A stretch of DNA of 64,000 nt from Acidovorax sp. (GCF_027492855.1 NZ_JAPUDY010000040.1:1-64000); one strand, 5' to 3'. Counted from the stretch's first letter, positions 49,787 to 58,059 are shown. The notes: generated by a model from the sequence alone, not told the origin. Numbers and translations are program-made.

Positions 49787-50131
49787 ATGAAGACCAACCA
49801 ACTCGCCGCACTGCCTGCCATCACCCAATTTGGAGGTATGGAGTTTTCCACTTTCCGCCTGGCCCCAGGCGTGACCGAAGCCGAGCTGATCCCTGCCGTG
49901 GAGACCATGGTGCAAAGCCTGTATGCCGCAGAGCCAGGTTTTCTGGGCCATGCCGTGCTCCGGGGCGCAGAGGGTGTGTACGTGGATGTCATTTTCGCCA
50001 CCAGCCAGGCCCGCGCGGCCGAGTTGTGTGGCAAATGGGGCACGGGGCCGTTTGCCCCCGCCTGCCTGCCTTACCTGGAAAAGATCCAGGAAGGCTCAGC
50101 CCAGCTCGCTTTCTTTGAGCGCATCCGCTGA
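49787..50131 (+). CDS. Antibiotic-biosynthesis-monooxygenase-like (dimeric alpha/beta barrel) protein
   Basis: The 114-residue protein has the length and pattern (FSTFRLAPGVTEAELIPAVETMV...GFLGHAVLRGAEGVYVDVIFATS) of a ferredoxin-like dimeric barrel such as ABM or EthD relatives. No catalytic residue can be assigned. ATG 49787 is preferred to an ATG at 49766 because the conserved part begins after it. It is convergent with the flavin reductase at 50172. Confidence 0.5.
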   Translation: MKTNQLAALPAITQFGGMEFSTFRLAPGVTEAELIPAVETMVQSLYAAEPGFLGHAVLRGAEGVYVDVIFATSQARAAELCGKWGTGPFAPACLPYLEKIQEGSAQLAFFERIR

Positions 50132-50171
50132 CCCTGCCTTTGTACGGTGAAGGCGCCGCTGGCGGCGGTAC

Positions 50172-50693
50172 TCAGAGCGGGTGCTCGGTGTAGAACTTGC
50201 CCCCGTGGTACAGCAGGGGGGATGCCCCTGCGCGGTGCTCGCAGCGCTCGACCTCGCCCACAAAAATGGTGTGGTCACCCTCTTTGTACTGGCTGCGGTT
50301 GAAGCACTCGAACGTGGCGGCGGCACCGGCCAGCAGGGGGGCGCCGCTGATGCCGGGGCGATGCTCCAGGCCCTCCCAGCGGTCGATGCCGCGCGTGGCA
50401 AAACGTTCAGCCAGGGCCTTTTGGTCTGCGGCCAGCACATGGATGGCGTAGTGCGAGCCGTTGGCAAAGGCGGACATGGAGCTGGCGCCGTGCGACAGGC
50501 TCCACAGCACCAGAGGGGGATCGAGCGACACCGAATTGAACGAGCTGGCCGTGAGCCCCACCAGATCGCCCGCCGCGTTGTGGGCGGTGACGATGGTTAC
50601 CCCCGTGGCAAACATGCCCAGCGCATTGCGAAACTCGCGGGTCGAGAAGCTCGGGGGCAGAGCGAGGGCAGGGCGGGGGGACGAGCGGTTCAC
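50172..50693 (-). CDS. FMN-binding flavin reductase domain protein
   Basis: The 173-residue protein matches the flavin-reductase family: REFRNALGMFATGVTIVTAHNAAGDLVGLTASSFNSVSLDPPLVLWSLS, then the YAIHVLAADQKALAERFA and YKEGDHTIFVGEVERCEH segments. It reduces FMN/FAD with NAD(P)H for a partner monooxygenase, none of which is adjacent. It begins with GTG at 50693; the next ATG (codon 27, in GMFATG) would cut into the conserved fold. Confidence 0.85.
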   Translation of the reverse strand: MNRSSPRPALALPPSFSTREFRNALGMFATGVTIVTAHNAAGDLVGLTASSFNSVSLDPPLVLWSLSHGASSMSAFANGSHYAIHVLAADQKALAERFATRGIDRWEGLEHRPGISGAPLLAGAAATFECFNRSQYKEGDHTIFVGEVERCEHRAGASPLLYHGGKFYTEHPL

Positions 50694-50793
50694 AAAGACG
50701 GCGCCAGCAATGGCAACAGGGAGGGATGCAACTATTATCAGGCGGCACCCGCAACGATGCTGTTGCGGGGTTTACACCTCCCTTCACCACTGC

Positions 50794-51582
50794 ATGGCCG
50801 TCCTTCCTACCTTCACCGCCTTGGGCTCCGGCCCGACCGTGCTCATGCTGCATGACGCAGATGGCGACCATCTCACGTTCGCGCCCCAGGTGGAGACATT
50901 GGCCACGGCTGGTTACCGCGCGGTGGCCTGGGACATGCCGGGCTACGGCCGCAGCGCGCCGGTGGAGCCCTACACCTTCAAGGCGCTGGCGCAGCGTTGC
51001 CTGGCCTTGATCGACGCCCTGCAGAGCGGCCCCGTCACGCTGGTGGGACACGGTATGGGCGCGATGGTGGCACTGGAGGTGGCCGTGCGTGCGCCATCGC
51101 AGGTGAGCCGCATGGTGCTGTGCGCGGGCGGCCCGCCGCTGGATGCGCAGGCCGTGGAGGACTGGGTGGTGCCACGGCTGCGGGCCTTGCAGGTGCTGGA
51201 GGCTGGCGGCAGCCTGGAGCAGCTGGCGCAGACGCTGGTGCCCCAGTTCATCGGCACGGGCGCGCTGCCCGAAGGCGTGCGGCTGGCCAGCCACGCGTTG
51301 GCCCAGGTGTATCCGGGTGCTTACCGGCGTGCTTTGGAGGCCTTGCCCACCTTCGACCGGAGTGCCGCCGCCCTGGCGCACCTGGCGATGCCCATGCTGC
51401 TGGTGGGCGGTGACCAGGACCGCTGCACACCACCAGCGGCCCTGCAAGCCTTGGCCCAGGTGCTGCCCGACGCGGTGACCTTGCAGTTGCCCCACGTCGG
51501 GCACTGGCCGCAGCTGGAAGACCCAGAGGGGTTTGACGGTGCGCTGCTGGACTTTCTGGCCCAGCGGCGTTTGCTGCACTGA
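50794..51582 (+). CDS. Alpha/beta-hydrolase-fold protein without the nucleophile serine
   Basis: The 262-residue protein has the full alpha/beta-hydrolase layout: LMLHDADGDHLTF oxyanion strand, AWDMPGYGRSAP, the elbow, the acid in LLVGGDQDRCTPP and the histidine in LPHVGHWPQLEDPEGF. The elbow reads LVGHGMGAMVALEVA: the catalytic Ser of G-x-S-x-G is a glycine (GGT codon), and no other residue at that place could act as nucleophile. It may be inactive as a hydrolase or have another role (binding, cofactorless oxygenase/lyase chemistry). ATG 50794 is the first start after the flavin reductase promoter area. YdcF follows 36 bases later. Confidence 0.85.
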   Translation: MAVLPTFTALGSGPTVLMLHDADGDHLTFAPQVETLATAGYRAVAWDMPGYGRSAPVEPYTFKALAQRCLALIDALQSGPVTLVGHGMGAMVALEVAVRAPSQVSRMVLCAGGPPLDAQAVEDWVVPRLRALQVLEAGGSLEQLAQTLVPQFIGTGALPEGVRLASHALAQVYPGAYRRALEALPTFDRSAAALAHLAMPMLLVGGDQDRCTPPAALQALAQVLPDAVTLQLPHVGHWPQLEDPEGFDGALLDFLAQRRLLH

Positions 51583-51618
51583 GCCAGGGCCTGGCCTCAG
51601 TGCCTTGGCTGCATCTCC

Positions 51619-52377
51619 ATGCTGTTTGCTCTCAAGAAAATCTTTTCCGCGCTGCTGATGCCGCCGGTGTCCAGCATCCTGCTGGCGTTTGTTGGCCTGT
51701 GGATGGCGCGCCGCCACCCGCGCACGGGCATGGCCGTGGTGGTGCTGTCGCTGCTGTCGGTGCTGGCGCTGTCGTGGCCGCCGGTGGCCGATGCGCTGGT
51801 GCGCAGCCTGGAGCGTTATCCGGCCGTGGCTCCCAAGCAGTTGCCTGCATCGAAAACCCAGGCCATCGTGGTGCTGGGCGGTGGGGCCGACACCGTGGCC
51901 CCTGAATACGGGGTAGACGTGCTCAGCCGGGGCGCCCGCGAGCGGGTGCGTTATGCCGTGTACCTGCACCAGCAAACAGGGCTACCCATTCTGGCGACAG
52001 GGGGCTCCACAGGCGGCACGCGCGCCGAGGCGCTGGTGATGAAGGACGTGGTCGAGCGCGAGTTCAAGGGCCGGGTGCGCTGGACGGAGGAGGAGTCGCT
52101 TGATACTCGCAGCAACGCCGAAAAGTCTGCTGCAGTGCTCAAGGCCGCGGGCATCGAGCGCATTGCGCTGGTCACGCACGGCTGGCACATGGTGCGCGCC
52201 GCCGAAGCCTTCGAGCGCGCCGGGCTACAGGTGCTGCCCGCGCCCATGGGCTTCAAGGGCGGGCAGACCCGCAGGTTGTACCGGGTGCTGCCGCGTGCCT
52301 CTGCGTTGGCCGACAGCAGCCTGGCGTTGCACGAATGGCTGGGCATCCTGGCCCAGCGCTGGTCGCTGGACCGTTGA
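51619..52377 (+). CDS. YdcF/SanA/ElyC-family membrane protein
   Basis: The 252-residue protein has two N-terminal membrane helices (about 10-30 and 38-57) and a DUF218 domain: AIVVLGGG (residue 83 on), LPILATGGSTGGTRAEALVMKDVV, SLDTRSNAEKSAAVLKAAG and ALVTHGWHMVRAAEAFERAG. The family (ElyC, SanA, YdcF) acts in envelope maintenance; ElyC is needed for lipid-carrier metabolism in peptidoglycan synthesis. ATG 51619 is used. Confidence 0.85.
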   Translation: MLFALKKIFSALLMPPVSSILLAFVGLWMARRHPRTGMAVVVLSLLSVLALSWPPVADALVRSLERYPAVAPKQLPASKTQAIVVLGGGADTVAPEYGVDVLSRGARERVRYAVYLHQQTGLPILATGGSTGGTRAEALVMKDVVEREFKGRVRWTEEESLDTRSNAEKSAAVLKAAGIERIALVTHGWHMVRAAEAFERAGLQVLPAPMGFKGGQTRRLYRVLPRASALADSSLALHEWLGILAQRWSLDR

Positions 52378-52382
52378 AGCGT

Positions 52383-52958
52383 TCAGGCTGCGGCGGACGC
52401 GAGCAGAAAGCGACTCGCCGCAGCCAGCGCCTGCGTATCCCCCTGAACGGCGCCCGGTGGCCCGCCTTTGCCCCAAAGAGCCCCGCCCCAGGTCATCGAC
52501 AGGAACTGCGCGCACAGCGCCACCGAGTCGATCATGGGCTGGGCCTTGGCGCGGTCGCCACTGGTGGTGATGAGCGCCAGCGTCTTGGCGCCCATGGGCT
52601 CCTTGAAGGCCAGGCCGGGCACACGCATCCAGGCGCTCCAGTGGTCCAGATAGGTCTTGAGCGGCGAGGGGATGCTGTACCAATAGACCGGTGTCACGAA
52701 GACGATGTGCGTGGCCGCCAGCGTGGCGTCGAGCAAGGTCTTCATGTCGCCTTCGGGCGGCGCGTAGGTGCCCGTGGTGTGGCGTTGGTCCACGAAGGGC
52801 GGCAAGTCCATGCGCGCCAGGTGGTGCCATGTCTGCAGGGTGTCTTTAGGCAGTGCAGCGGCGGCTTGGCGGGCCAGCCATTCGGTATTGCCGGTGTGGC
52901 CCGGCTCGCGGGTGGAGGTGGTGAGGAAAAGGTAATGTGGTGCGTTGGGCGTGGTCAT
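52383..52958 (-). CDS. Flavodoxin-fold NAD(P)H-dependent oxidoreductase
   Basis: The 191-residue protein has the flavodoxin-like quinone/FMN reductase fold: FLTTSTREPGHTGNTEWLARQ (FMN phosphate loop), ATHIVFVTPVYWYSIPSPLKTYLDHW and LALITTSGDRAKAQPMIDSV. Its ATG at 52958 overlaps the TetR stop by four bases (ATGA), so both are one transcript and the regulator likely controls it. Such enzymes reduce quinones, azo or nitro compounds; the substrate is unknown. Confidence 0.85.
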   Translation of the reverse strand: MTTPNAPHYLFLTTSTREPGHTGNTEWLARQAAAALPKDTLQTWHHLARMDLPPFVDQRHTTGTYAPPEGDMKTLLDATLAATHIVFVTPVYWYSIPSPLKTYLDHWSAWMRVPGLAFKEPMGAKTLALITTSGDRAKAQPMIDSVALCAQFLSMTWGGALWGKGGPPGAVQGDTQALAAASRFLLASAAA

Positions 52959-53608
52959 GGCGCCATCGTAGCGTCGCAGACACCGGAAGGCCCCAGGTAC
53001 GACAGGCACAGTCCAACGAGCGCTTCCTCGAACTCAGGGCTGTCCAGCAACGGCGACTGCTCCAGCGAGGCGGCGCGCACCGCGCCCATGAAGGCACGGG
53101 TGAGCACGAAGAGTTGGGCGGCCGAGGGCACGCGCATTTGCTGAGCCTGTGCCATCTGCCCCAGATGCAGGGCCAGCCGTTCGCTGGTGCCGCGCACCGA
53201 AACCAGCACGGACGCGCGGTAGTCGAGCTTCCACGACAGGCGGGCGAGCGCGCGTCCTTCCGGTGGGCCGCCGCCAAAAGCCTGCAGGTAGTGGCGCACG
53301 TACAGGCGCACTTGCTGGTCGGGCGTCCAGCCCTCGGCGCGGGCCTGGGCGAGCAGGGCGTCCAGCTCCAGCATCACACGGTCGCAATGCTGGTCCAGCA
53401 TGGCCAGCAGGATCGCATCCTTGCTCGGAAAGTACTGGTACAGAGAGCCCACGGACACACCCGCCAGTTCGGCGATGCGGTTGGTGGTGAGTGCGCCTTC
53501 GCCATGCGTAGCCACGATGCGGGCAACGGCCTCGAAGATGGCATCGACGGTGAACTGAGAGCGCTCCTGCCGGGGCGTGCGGCGGGGAGGCGATGCGGCT
53601 TTGGACAT
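52955..53608 (-). CDS. TetR-family repressor
   Basis: The 217-residue protein has a TetR helix-turn-helix (ALTTNRIAELAGVSVGSLYQYFPSKDAILLAML, about residues 38-70) and a helical ligand domain. It overlaps the flavodoxin-fold oxidoreductase and diverges from the membrane protein at 53702 across 93 bases, so both may be its targets. Confidence 0.88.
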   Translation of the reverse strand: MSKAASPPRRTPRQERSQFTVDAIFEAVARIVATHGEGALTTNRIAELAGVSVGSLYQYFPSKDAILLAMLDQHCDRVMLELDALLAQARAEGWTPDQQVRLYVRHYLQAFGGGPPEGRALARLSWKLDYRASVLVSVRGTSERLALHLGQMAQAQQMRVPSAAQLFVLTRAFMGAVRAASLEQSPLLDSPEFEEALVGLCLSYLGPSGVCDATMAP

Positions 53609-53701
53609 GGAAAACCTGAGTGCAATGCGAGTAGGCGGAAGAGCCGGGCCGACCTATTCTGCCGCCTTCCATTGAACGCACCACCCGGAGGACCCCACAC
53701 C

Positions 53702-54364
53702 ATGCACGAAACCATCCAGCCCGCTCTGGGCGCGGCCATCATCGGCCTTGCAGGTGTGTGGATGTGGCGTGGTCGGCCCGCTCTACGTGTATTGCACCGC
53801 GCCAGTGCCATGGCGCTGGCCCTGTTCTTGGCGATGCATCTGCTGAGCCATCTTGTGGGCCTGGCGGGCGCCGCCGCGCACCAGGTGGTGCTGCAGGCGC
53901 TGCGCGGCGTGTACCGCCAGCCGCTGGTCGAAGGCATGCTGCTGGCCGTGGTGATGTTCCAGGCGGGCAGCGGGCTCACGCTGCTGTGGCGTGGGCGGCG
54001 CCAGCGCCAGGGCGCCGTGGCGTGGGTGCAGGCGGCGTCGGGCGCTTACCTGTCGCTGTTCTTGCTGAACCACGTGGCGGCGGTGCTGCTCGCGCGCTTG
54101 CAGGGGGTGGACACCAACCTGCAGTTTGCGGCGGCGGGGTTGCATACGCCGCCCTGGCAGTGGTTTTTCGGTCCGTACTATTTTTTGGCGGTGCTGGCCT
54201 TGTGCACCCATGGAGGCTGCGCGTTGTACTGGAACCTGCCCGAGCGGCTACGCGCCCCGGCGCTGCGGGGCTCCGTGCTGGTGGGGGTGTTGCTGGCAGC
54301 CACGCTGGTGGGCATGCTGGCTGGCGAGGGGTTTCAGGGCGGGAAGCTCTGGCTGGGCGCGTAG
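53702..54364 (+). CDS. Membrane protein with cytochrome-b-like histidines
   Basis: The 220-residue protein has about five membrane segments and well placed histidines: VLHRASAMALALFLAMHLLSHLVGL (about 31-55), SLFLLNHVAAVLLARL and LALCTHGGCALYW. Bis-histidine patterns in such helices resemble succinate dehydrogenase or fumarate reductase cytochrome b subunits, so haem b binding is plausible but not shown. It diverges from a TetR gene and may be under its control. I could not place it in a named family. Confidence 0.6.
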   Translation: MHETIQPALGAAIIGLAGVWMWRGRPALRVLHRASAMALALFLAMHLLSHLVGLAGAAAHQVVLQALRGVYRQPLVEGMLLAVVMFQAGSGLTLLWRGRRQRQGAVAWVQAASGAYLSLFLLNHVAAVLLARLQGVDTNLQFAAAGLHTPPWQWFFGPYYFLAVLALCTHGGCALYWNLPERLRAPALRGSVLVGVLLAATLVGMLAGEGFQGGKLWLGA

Positions 54365-54388
54365 CTTGGAGCCCTGCAGGGCGCTTCC

Positions 54389-55729
54389 TCAGGCAGCTCT
54401 GGCTGCCGTCAGCGCGCGCTCGCCGTGCTTCACACCGTAGAACCCGAAGTTCATCGCCGGCACCTGGCCGCTGATGAGTTCCGCCAGTGCCTTGCCCGAG
54501 CCCGCGCCATGCGTCCAACCCAAGGTGCCATGGCCCGCGTTGACCCACAGCTTGCCCACGCGGGTCTGGCCGATGAAGGGGATGTTGGTGGGCGTGGCGG
54601 GGCGCAGGCCGGTCCAGTATTGCGGATCGCCGCCCTGCTCGGGTGTGCGGGTGTCGCACACGCCGGGCAGGATTTCCTCGATGCGGCGCGACAGCATGTG
54701 GCAGCGGGCCTTGGCCACGGCGTTGTCGAGCGACAGGTCGTAGCCACCGAGCTCGATGGTGCCTGCCACGCGCAGCACGTTGCCCAGGCGGCTCATGGCG
54801 ATCTTGCGGCCGTCGTCGATGGTCGAAACCTGGGGCGCGGCCTCGGGCCGGAGTAATGGAAAAGTGGCGCTGTAGCCCTTGCCAGGGTAAATCGGCAAGT
54901 CCACACCCACGCTGCGCAGAAGCGGCGCACTGTAAGAGCCGCAAGCCACAACGATGGCGTCACCTTTCAAAATGAAGTCTTTTTTGCCGCTAGCGCTTGA
55001 TTGGCGTGCGCAAACAGCTACTGAATCGATAGCATTCCCGATCTGATTGAGGCGCAGCACGTCGTGGCCGTAGAGGAACTGCGCGCCGTGCTCTGCGCAG
55101 CGGCGGGCCAGCTCTTGGGTGAACACGCGTGCATCGCCGCTCTCGTCGGTGCTGGTGTAGGTGCCGCCGGTGATGTGGTCGCCGTAGGCCTTGAAGGCCG
55201 GTTCGATCTGGAGCAGCTCCTCGCGGCTGACCAGGCGGCGCTGCACGCCGTGTTTGCGCATGAGTTCGACCGCATGGCCTGCGGCGTCAAACGATTTTTG
55301 GTCGGTGTAGAAGTGGGCGATGCCGCGTTCGAGCCGGTTGTATTCGATGCCCGTGGCGCGGACCAGGTCCTTGTGCGCGGCATGGCTGTAGGCACCCAAC
55401 GCCACGATCTGCTGCACATTGCGCTCGAAAGCCGCGTCGTTGCATTGCGCCAGAAACTGCAGGCCCCAGCGCCATTGCTGCCAGTCCATCTGTGGGCGAA
55501 ACAGCAGCGGGGCCTCTTTGTCGAACATCCACTTGAGCGCCTTCCACGGCGCCTCGCGGTTGGCCCAGGGCTCGCAGTAGCTCACCGAGATCTGCGCCGC
55601 ATTGGCAAAGCTGGTTTCGAGCGCCGCATCGGGCTGACGGTCGACCACGATGACCTCGTGACCGCGCTCCAGCAGGTGCCACGCCGTGCTGATGCCGATA
55701 ATGCCGGCGCCCAAAATGATGGTTTTCAT
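54389..55729 (-). CDS. dadA: D-amino acid dehydrogenase small subunit
   Basis: The 446-residue flavoprotein oxidatively deaminates D-amino acids (D-alanine) to the 2-oxoacid. The FAD fold is TIILGAGIIGISTAWHLLERGHEVIVVDRQ at the N-terminus; PYGKGYSATFPLL is the equivalent of PLKGYS in E. coli DadA, and the C-terminal GLRPATPTNIPFIGQT...NAGHGTLGWTHGAGSGKAL is typical. It is about 14 residues longer than E. coli DadA (432): an Ala/Ser/Gly/Lys segment near residues 245-258 is encoded by an embedded copy of the dispersed repeat. ATG 55729 is the family start. It diverges from an ArgP-type regulator. Confidence 0.88.
   Translation of the reverse strand: MKTIILGAGIIGISTAWHLLERGHEVIVVDRQPDAALETSFANAAQISVSYCEPWANREAPWKALKWMFDKEAPLLFRPQMDWQQWRWGLQFLAQCNDAAFERNVQQIVALGAYSHAAHKDLVRATGIEYNRLERGIAHFYTDQKSFDAAGHAVELMRKHGVQRRLVSREELLQIEPAFKAYGDHITGGTYTSTDESGDARVFTQELARRCAEHGAQFLYGHDVLRLNQIGNAIDSVAVCARQSSASGKKDFILKGDAIVVACGSYSAPLLRSVGVDLPIYPGKGYSATFPLLRPEAAPQVSTIDDGRKIAMSRLGNVLRVAGTIELGGYDLSLDNAVAKARCHMLSRRIEEILPGVCDTRTPEQGGDPQYWTGLRPATPTNIPFIGQTRVGKLWVNAGHGTLGWTHGAGSGKALAELISGQVPAMNFGFYGVKHGERALTAARAA
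54970..55038 (-). repeat. Dispersed hairpin repeat, copy 9, inside dadA
   Basis: On the minus strand ATGCTATCGATTCAGTAGCTGTTTGCGCACGCCAATCAAGCGCTAGCGGCAAAAAAGACTTC is a clear copy of the family: TGCTATC, GTAGCTG, GCGC loop, CAAGCGCTAG, GGCAAAAAA. It is translated in frame as part of DadA (about residues 232-252, including AVCARQSSASGKKDF). Confidence 0.8.
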
Positions 55730-55851
55730 GAGGGCGCAGTGTGCGCGACATTGCGTTCCACTAAAAGCAAAATTAAACTTACTCCAAAAACATCAGAATA
55801 CCTAATAAATGCTGCTACCCAGCCTCTCGTTTTTGTTGGAGACTTCCGCCC

Positions 55852-56763
55852 ATGAGTGCCTATGACCCCGCCGCCCTGGAATGCCTTGCCGCCATCGTTG
55901 AGGAAGGGGGCTTTGAGCGCGCCGCGCAGCGCCTGAGCGTGACGCAGTCAGCCGTATCGCAGCGCCTGCGCGCGCTGGAAGCGCAGGTGGGCTCCGTGCT
56001 CATCGTGCGCAGCCGGCCCCTGCGGCCCACGTCGGCCGGGCAATTGCTGCTCAAGCACACCAAGCAGATGCGTTTGCTGCGCGCCGACCTGGAGCGTGAC
56101 CTGCAAGAGCTTGCGCCCAGCGCACCCGGCGGCACGCGCGAGGACGAGCGCATTTCGATCGCCATCAACGCCGACAGCATTGCCACCTGGGCCATGGGCG
56201 CGCTGCACGACCTGGTGCGTGAGCGCGTGCCGCTCGAAATCATCGTGGACGACCAGGATTTCACGCAGGAGTGGCTGCGCTCGGGCCAGGTGCTGGGCTG
56301 CGTGACCACGCTCAAGCAGGCGCTGCGCGGCTGCAAGATGGTGCCGCTTGGTGCCATGCATTACGTGGCCGTGGCGTCGACGGGCTATGCAAACAAGCAC
56401 CTGCCGCAGGGGCTCACGCCCCACAATTTCCGTGATGTGTCGTTTCTGTCGTTCAACCGCAAGGACGATATGGCGGCCGAGTTCGTGGCGCGGGCGTTCG
56501 GGCTCAAGCGCGTGGCGCTCAATCACTTGTTTGTGCCGGGCTCCGAGGCGCAGATGCGTGCCGTGGCCGCAGGCTGGGCGGTGGGCGTGGTGCCCGAGTC
56601 GCTCGCGCGCGGCCCCATCGCCGATGGCAGCATGGTGGACCTTGCGCCGGGCCGCTCTCTGCCGATCCAGCTGTATTGGCATTGCTGGAACCTGGAGTCC
56701 GAACTGCTCGATGCCTTGTCGGCCGCCTTGACCGGCGCCGCCGCCCAGGCACTGGTGCCCTGA
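55852..56763 (+). CDS. argP: ArgP-type LysR regulator
   Basis: The 303-residue protein is close to ArgP/IciA: LECLAAIVEEGGFERAAQRLSVTQSAVSQRLRALEAQVG in the DNA-binding part, then ISIAINADSIATWAMGALHDL and IVDDQDFTQEWLRSGQVLGCVTTLKQALRGCKMVPLG, which match ArgP in order. ArgP controls argO and other genes in response to arginine and lysine. Here it diverges from dadA instead of an exporter gene, so it probably controls D-amino acid catabolism locally. The 122-base gap is AT-rich (AAGCAAAATTAAACTTACTCC) and may hold its sites. Confidence 0.8.
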   Translation: MSAYDPAALECLAAIVEEGGFERAAQRLSVTQSAVSQRLRALEAQVGSVLIVRSRPLRPTSAGQLLLKHTKQMRLLRADLERDLQELAPSAPGGTREDERISIAINADSIATWAMGALHDLVRERVPLEIIVDDQDFTQEWLRSGQVLGCVTTLKQALRGCKMVPLGAMHYVAVASTGYANKHLPQGLTPHNFRDVSFLSFNRKDDMAAEFVARAFGLKRVALNHLFVPGSEAQMRAVAAGWAVGVVPESLARGPIADGSMVDLAPGRSLPIQLYWHCWNLESELLDALSAALTGAAAQALVP

Positions 56764-56814
56764 GTGTAAACCCTTTGGTTTTATTGCAACCAGGGTATTT
56801 ATTTTTTTACTGCA

Positions 56815-57447
56815 ATGTATAAAATAGACCCCATGCAAACGCAGCCAACCAAAGTTTCGTTCAAGGAGCAGATGCACCAGGCGCGCGAGGAAGCCATCCT
56901 CCGCTCTGCCTGTGTTCTGCTGGGCGAAAAGCCCTTTGACACCATGACCATGGACGATGTCGCCAACGACGTAGGCATCGCGAAGGCCAGCCTGTACAAG
57001 CACTTTTGCAGCAAGGAAGAGCTGTGCAGTGCGGCCATGGTGCAGGTGCTGGGGCGGGTGCAGGCCTATCTGGCGGGCCTGCCTGCCGAGATGCCGCCGC
57101 TGGACAAACTCCGCGCACTGTTGCATTGGTCGCTGGAGCGCCTGCTGGCCAACGAAATGCCGCTGCTCCCAAGCCGCAACTCCACGTTGCGCGGGGTGCT
57201 GATGACGAACCAGGACTACATCAACGGCATGGCCGTGGTCAGCGACCGGATCAACGGATGGATCGTCGAAGCCCAGGCGCAGGGTGTGATCGACGCCACC
57301 CTGCCTCCCGCAGTGGTGCTGCACGCCCTGTATGCGCGGGCCTGCGATCCGATGGTGTGTTTCCTCAAGGAAAGCGGCGAGTATTCGGACGCGGAAATCG
57401 TGGATCTGGTGGTGCGCATCGGCTTTGATGGCCTGGCGGCACGCTGA
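56815..57447 (+). CDS. TetR-family repressor
   Basis: The 210-residue protein has a TetR helix-turn-helix near residues 41-70 (MTMDDVANDVGIAKASLYKHFCSKEELC). ATG 56815 or, more conservatively, ATG 56833 (MQTQPTKVSF) is the start. The upstream gap has an AT-rich run (TATTTATTTTTTTACTGCAATGTATAAAA) and ATTGCA/TGCAAT arms 22 bases apart that may be its own operator. It follows argP by 51 bases. Target genes are not clear. Confidence 0.85.
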   Translation: MYKIDPMQTQPTKVSFKEQMHQAREEAILRSACVLLGEKPFDTMTMDDVANDVGIAKASLYKHFCSKEELCSAAMVQVLGRVQAYLAGLPAEMPPLDKLRALLHWSLERLLANEMPLLPSRNSTLRGVLMTNQDYINGMAVVSDRINGWIVEAQAQGVIDATLPPAVVLHALYARACDPMVCFLKESGEYSDAEIVDLVVRIGFDGLAAR

Positions 57448-57468
57448 TATCTAGAACCTCGCCGCCAT

Positions 57469-57494
57469 AAAAAAGCCCCGCGCAAGGCGGGGCT
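57469..57494 (-). terminator. Terminator of the universal stress protein gene
   Basis: An 8-base stem AGCCCCGC/GCGGGGCT with loop GCAAG is followed on the minus strand by a run of six T (the AAAAAA on the plus strand at 57469-57474). It lies about 30 bases after the stress protein stop at 57525. Confidence 0.85.
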
Positions 57495-57524
57495 CCGGGG
57501 CCTTCAAACAAAGGCCTGCAGGCC

Positions 57525-57947
57525 TCAGCGCACGATCAGCAAAGGCACTCCACATTGGGCCAGCACCTGGGTGGTGACCGAGCCCATCACCAGCGTGGCG
57601 AGGGCGCCGTGGCCGTGCGAGCCCATCACCAGCAGGTCGAACTTGCCGGTGTCGGCCACTTTGGCAATGGTTTCGCCCACGGCACCCACCTTGACGTTGC
57701 GCTTGGCATCCACGCCATGGCGGGTCAGAAACTTGCATACGGGTGCGAGGATCTTGTCGGCTTCTTCGGCGTGGTAGGCATCCACGACTTCCTTGCCCAG
57801 CGCGGCACGGGCGCGGGTGGGTAGAGGGGACTGCACAGTCAGCACCGTGTAGGTGTGGGTGCTGCCCAGCAGTTCTTCATGGGTGGCGAGATAGGCCAGC
57901 ATTTTTTTGGTGTAGGCGCTGCCATCGACAGCGAGCAGGATGTTCAT
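57525..57947 (-). CDS. Universal stress protein (UspA family)
   Basis: The 140-residue protein has the Usp fold: MNILLAVDGSAYTKKMLAYLATH and the ATP-binding motif GSHGHGALATLVMGSVTTQVL near the end (G-2x-G-9x-G-S/T type), so it is probably the nucleotide-binding class. It begins at ATG 57947. A clear terminator follows. Confidence 0.92.
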   Translation of the reverse strand: MNILLAVDGSAYTKKMLAYLATHEELLGSTHTYTVLTVQSPLPTRARAALGKEVVDAYHAEEADKILAPVCKFLTRHGVDAKRNVKVGAVGETIAKVADTGKFDLLVMGSHGHGALATLVMGSVTTQVLAQCGVPLLIVR

Positions 57948-58059
57948 GGTTTTCTCCGAGAAGGGATAAGGCAGACTACTCTGCGCAGGTGCCTGTTGTC
58001 TTGACCTTTGTCATGTTTTTCTTCCGGCGCGCGGGGGTGTCCAAGCACCCGCGCGCCGA

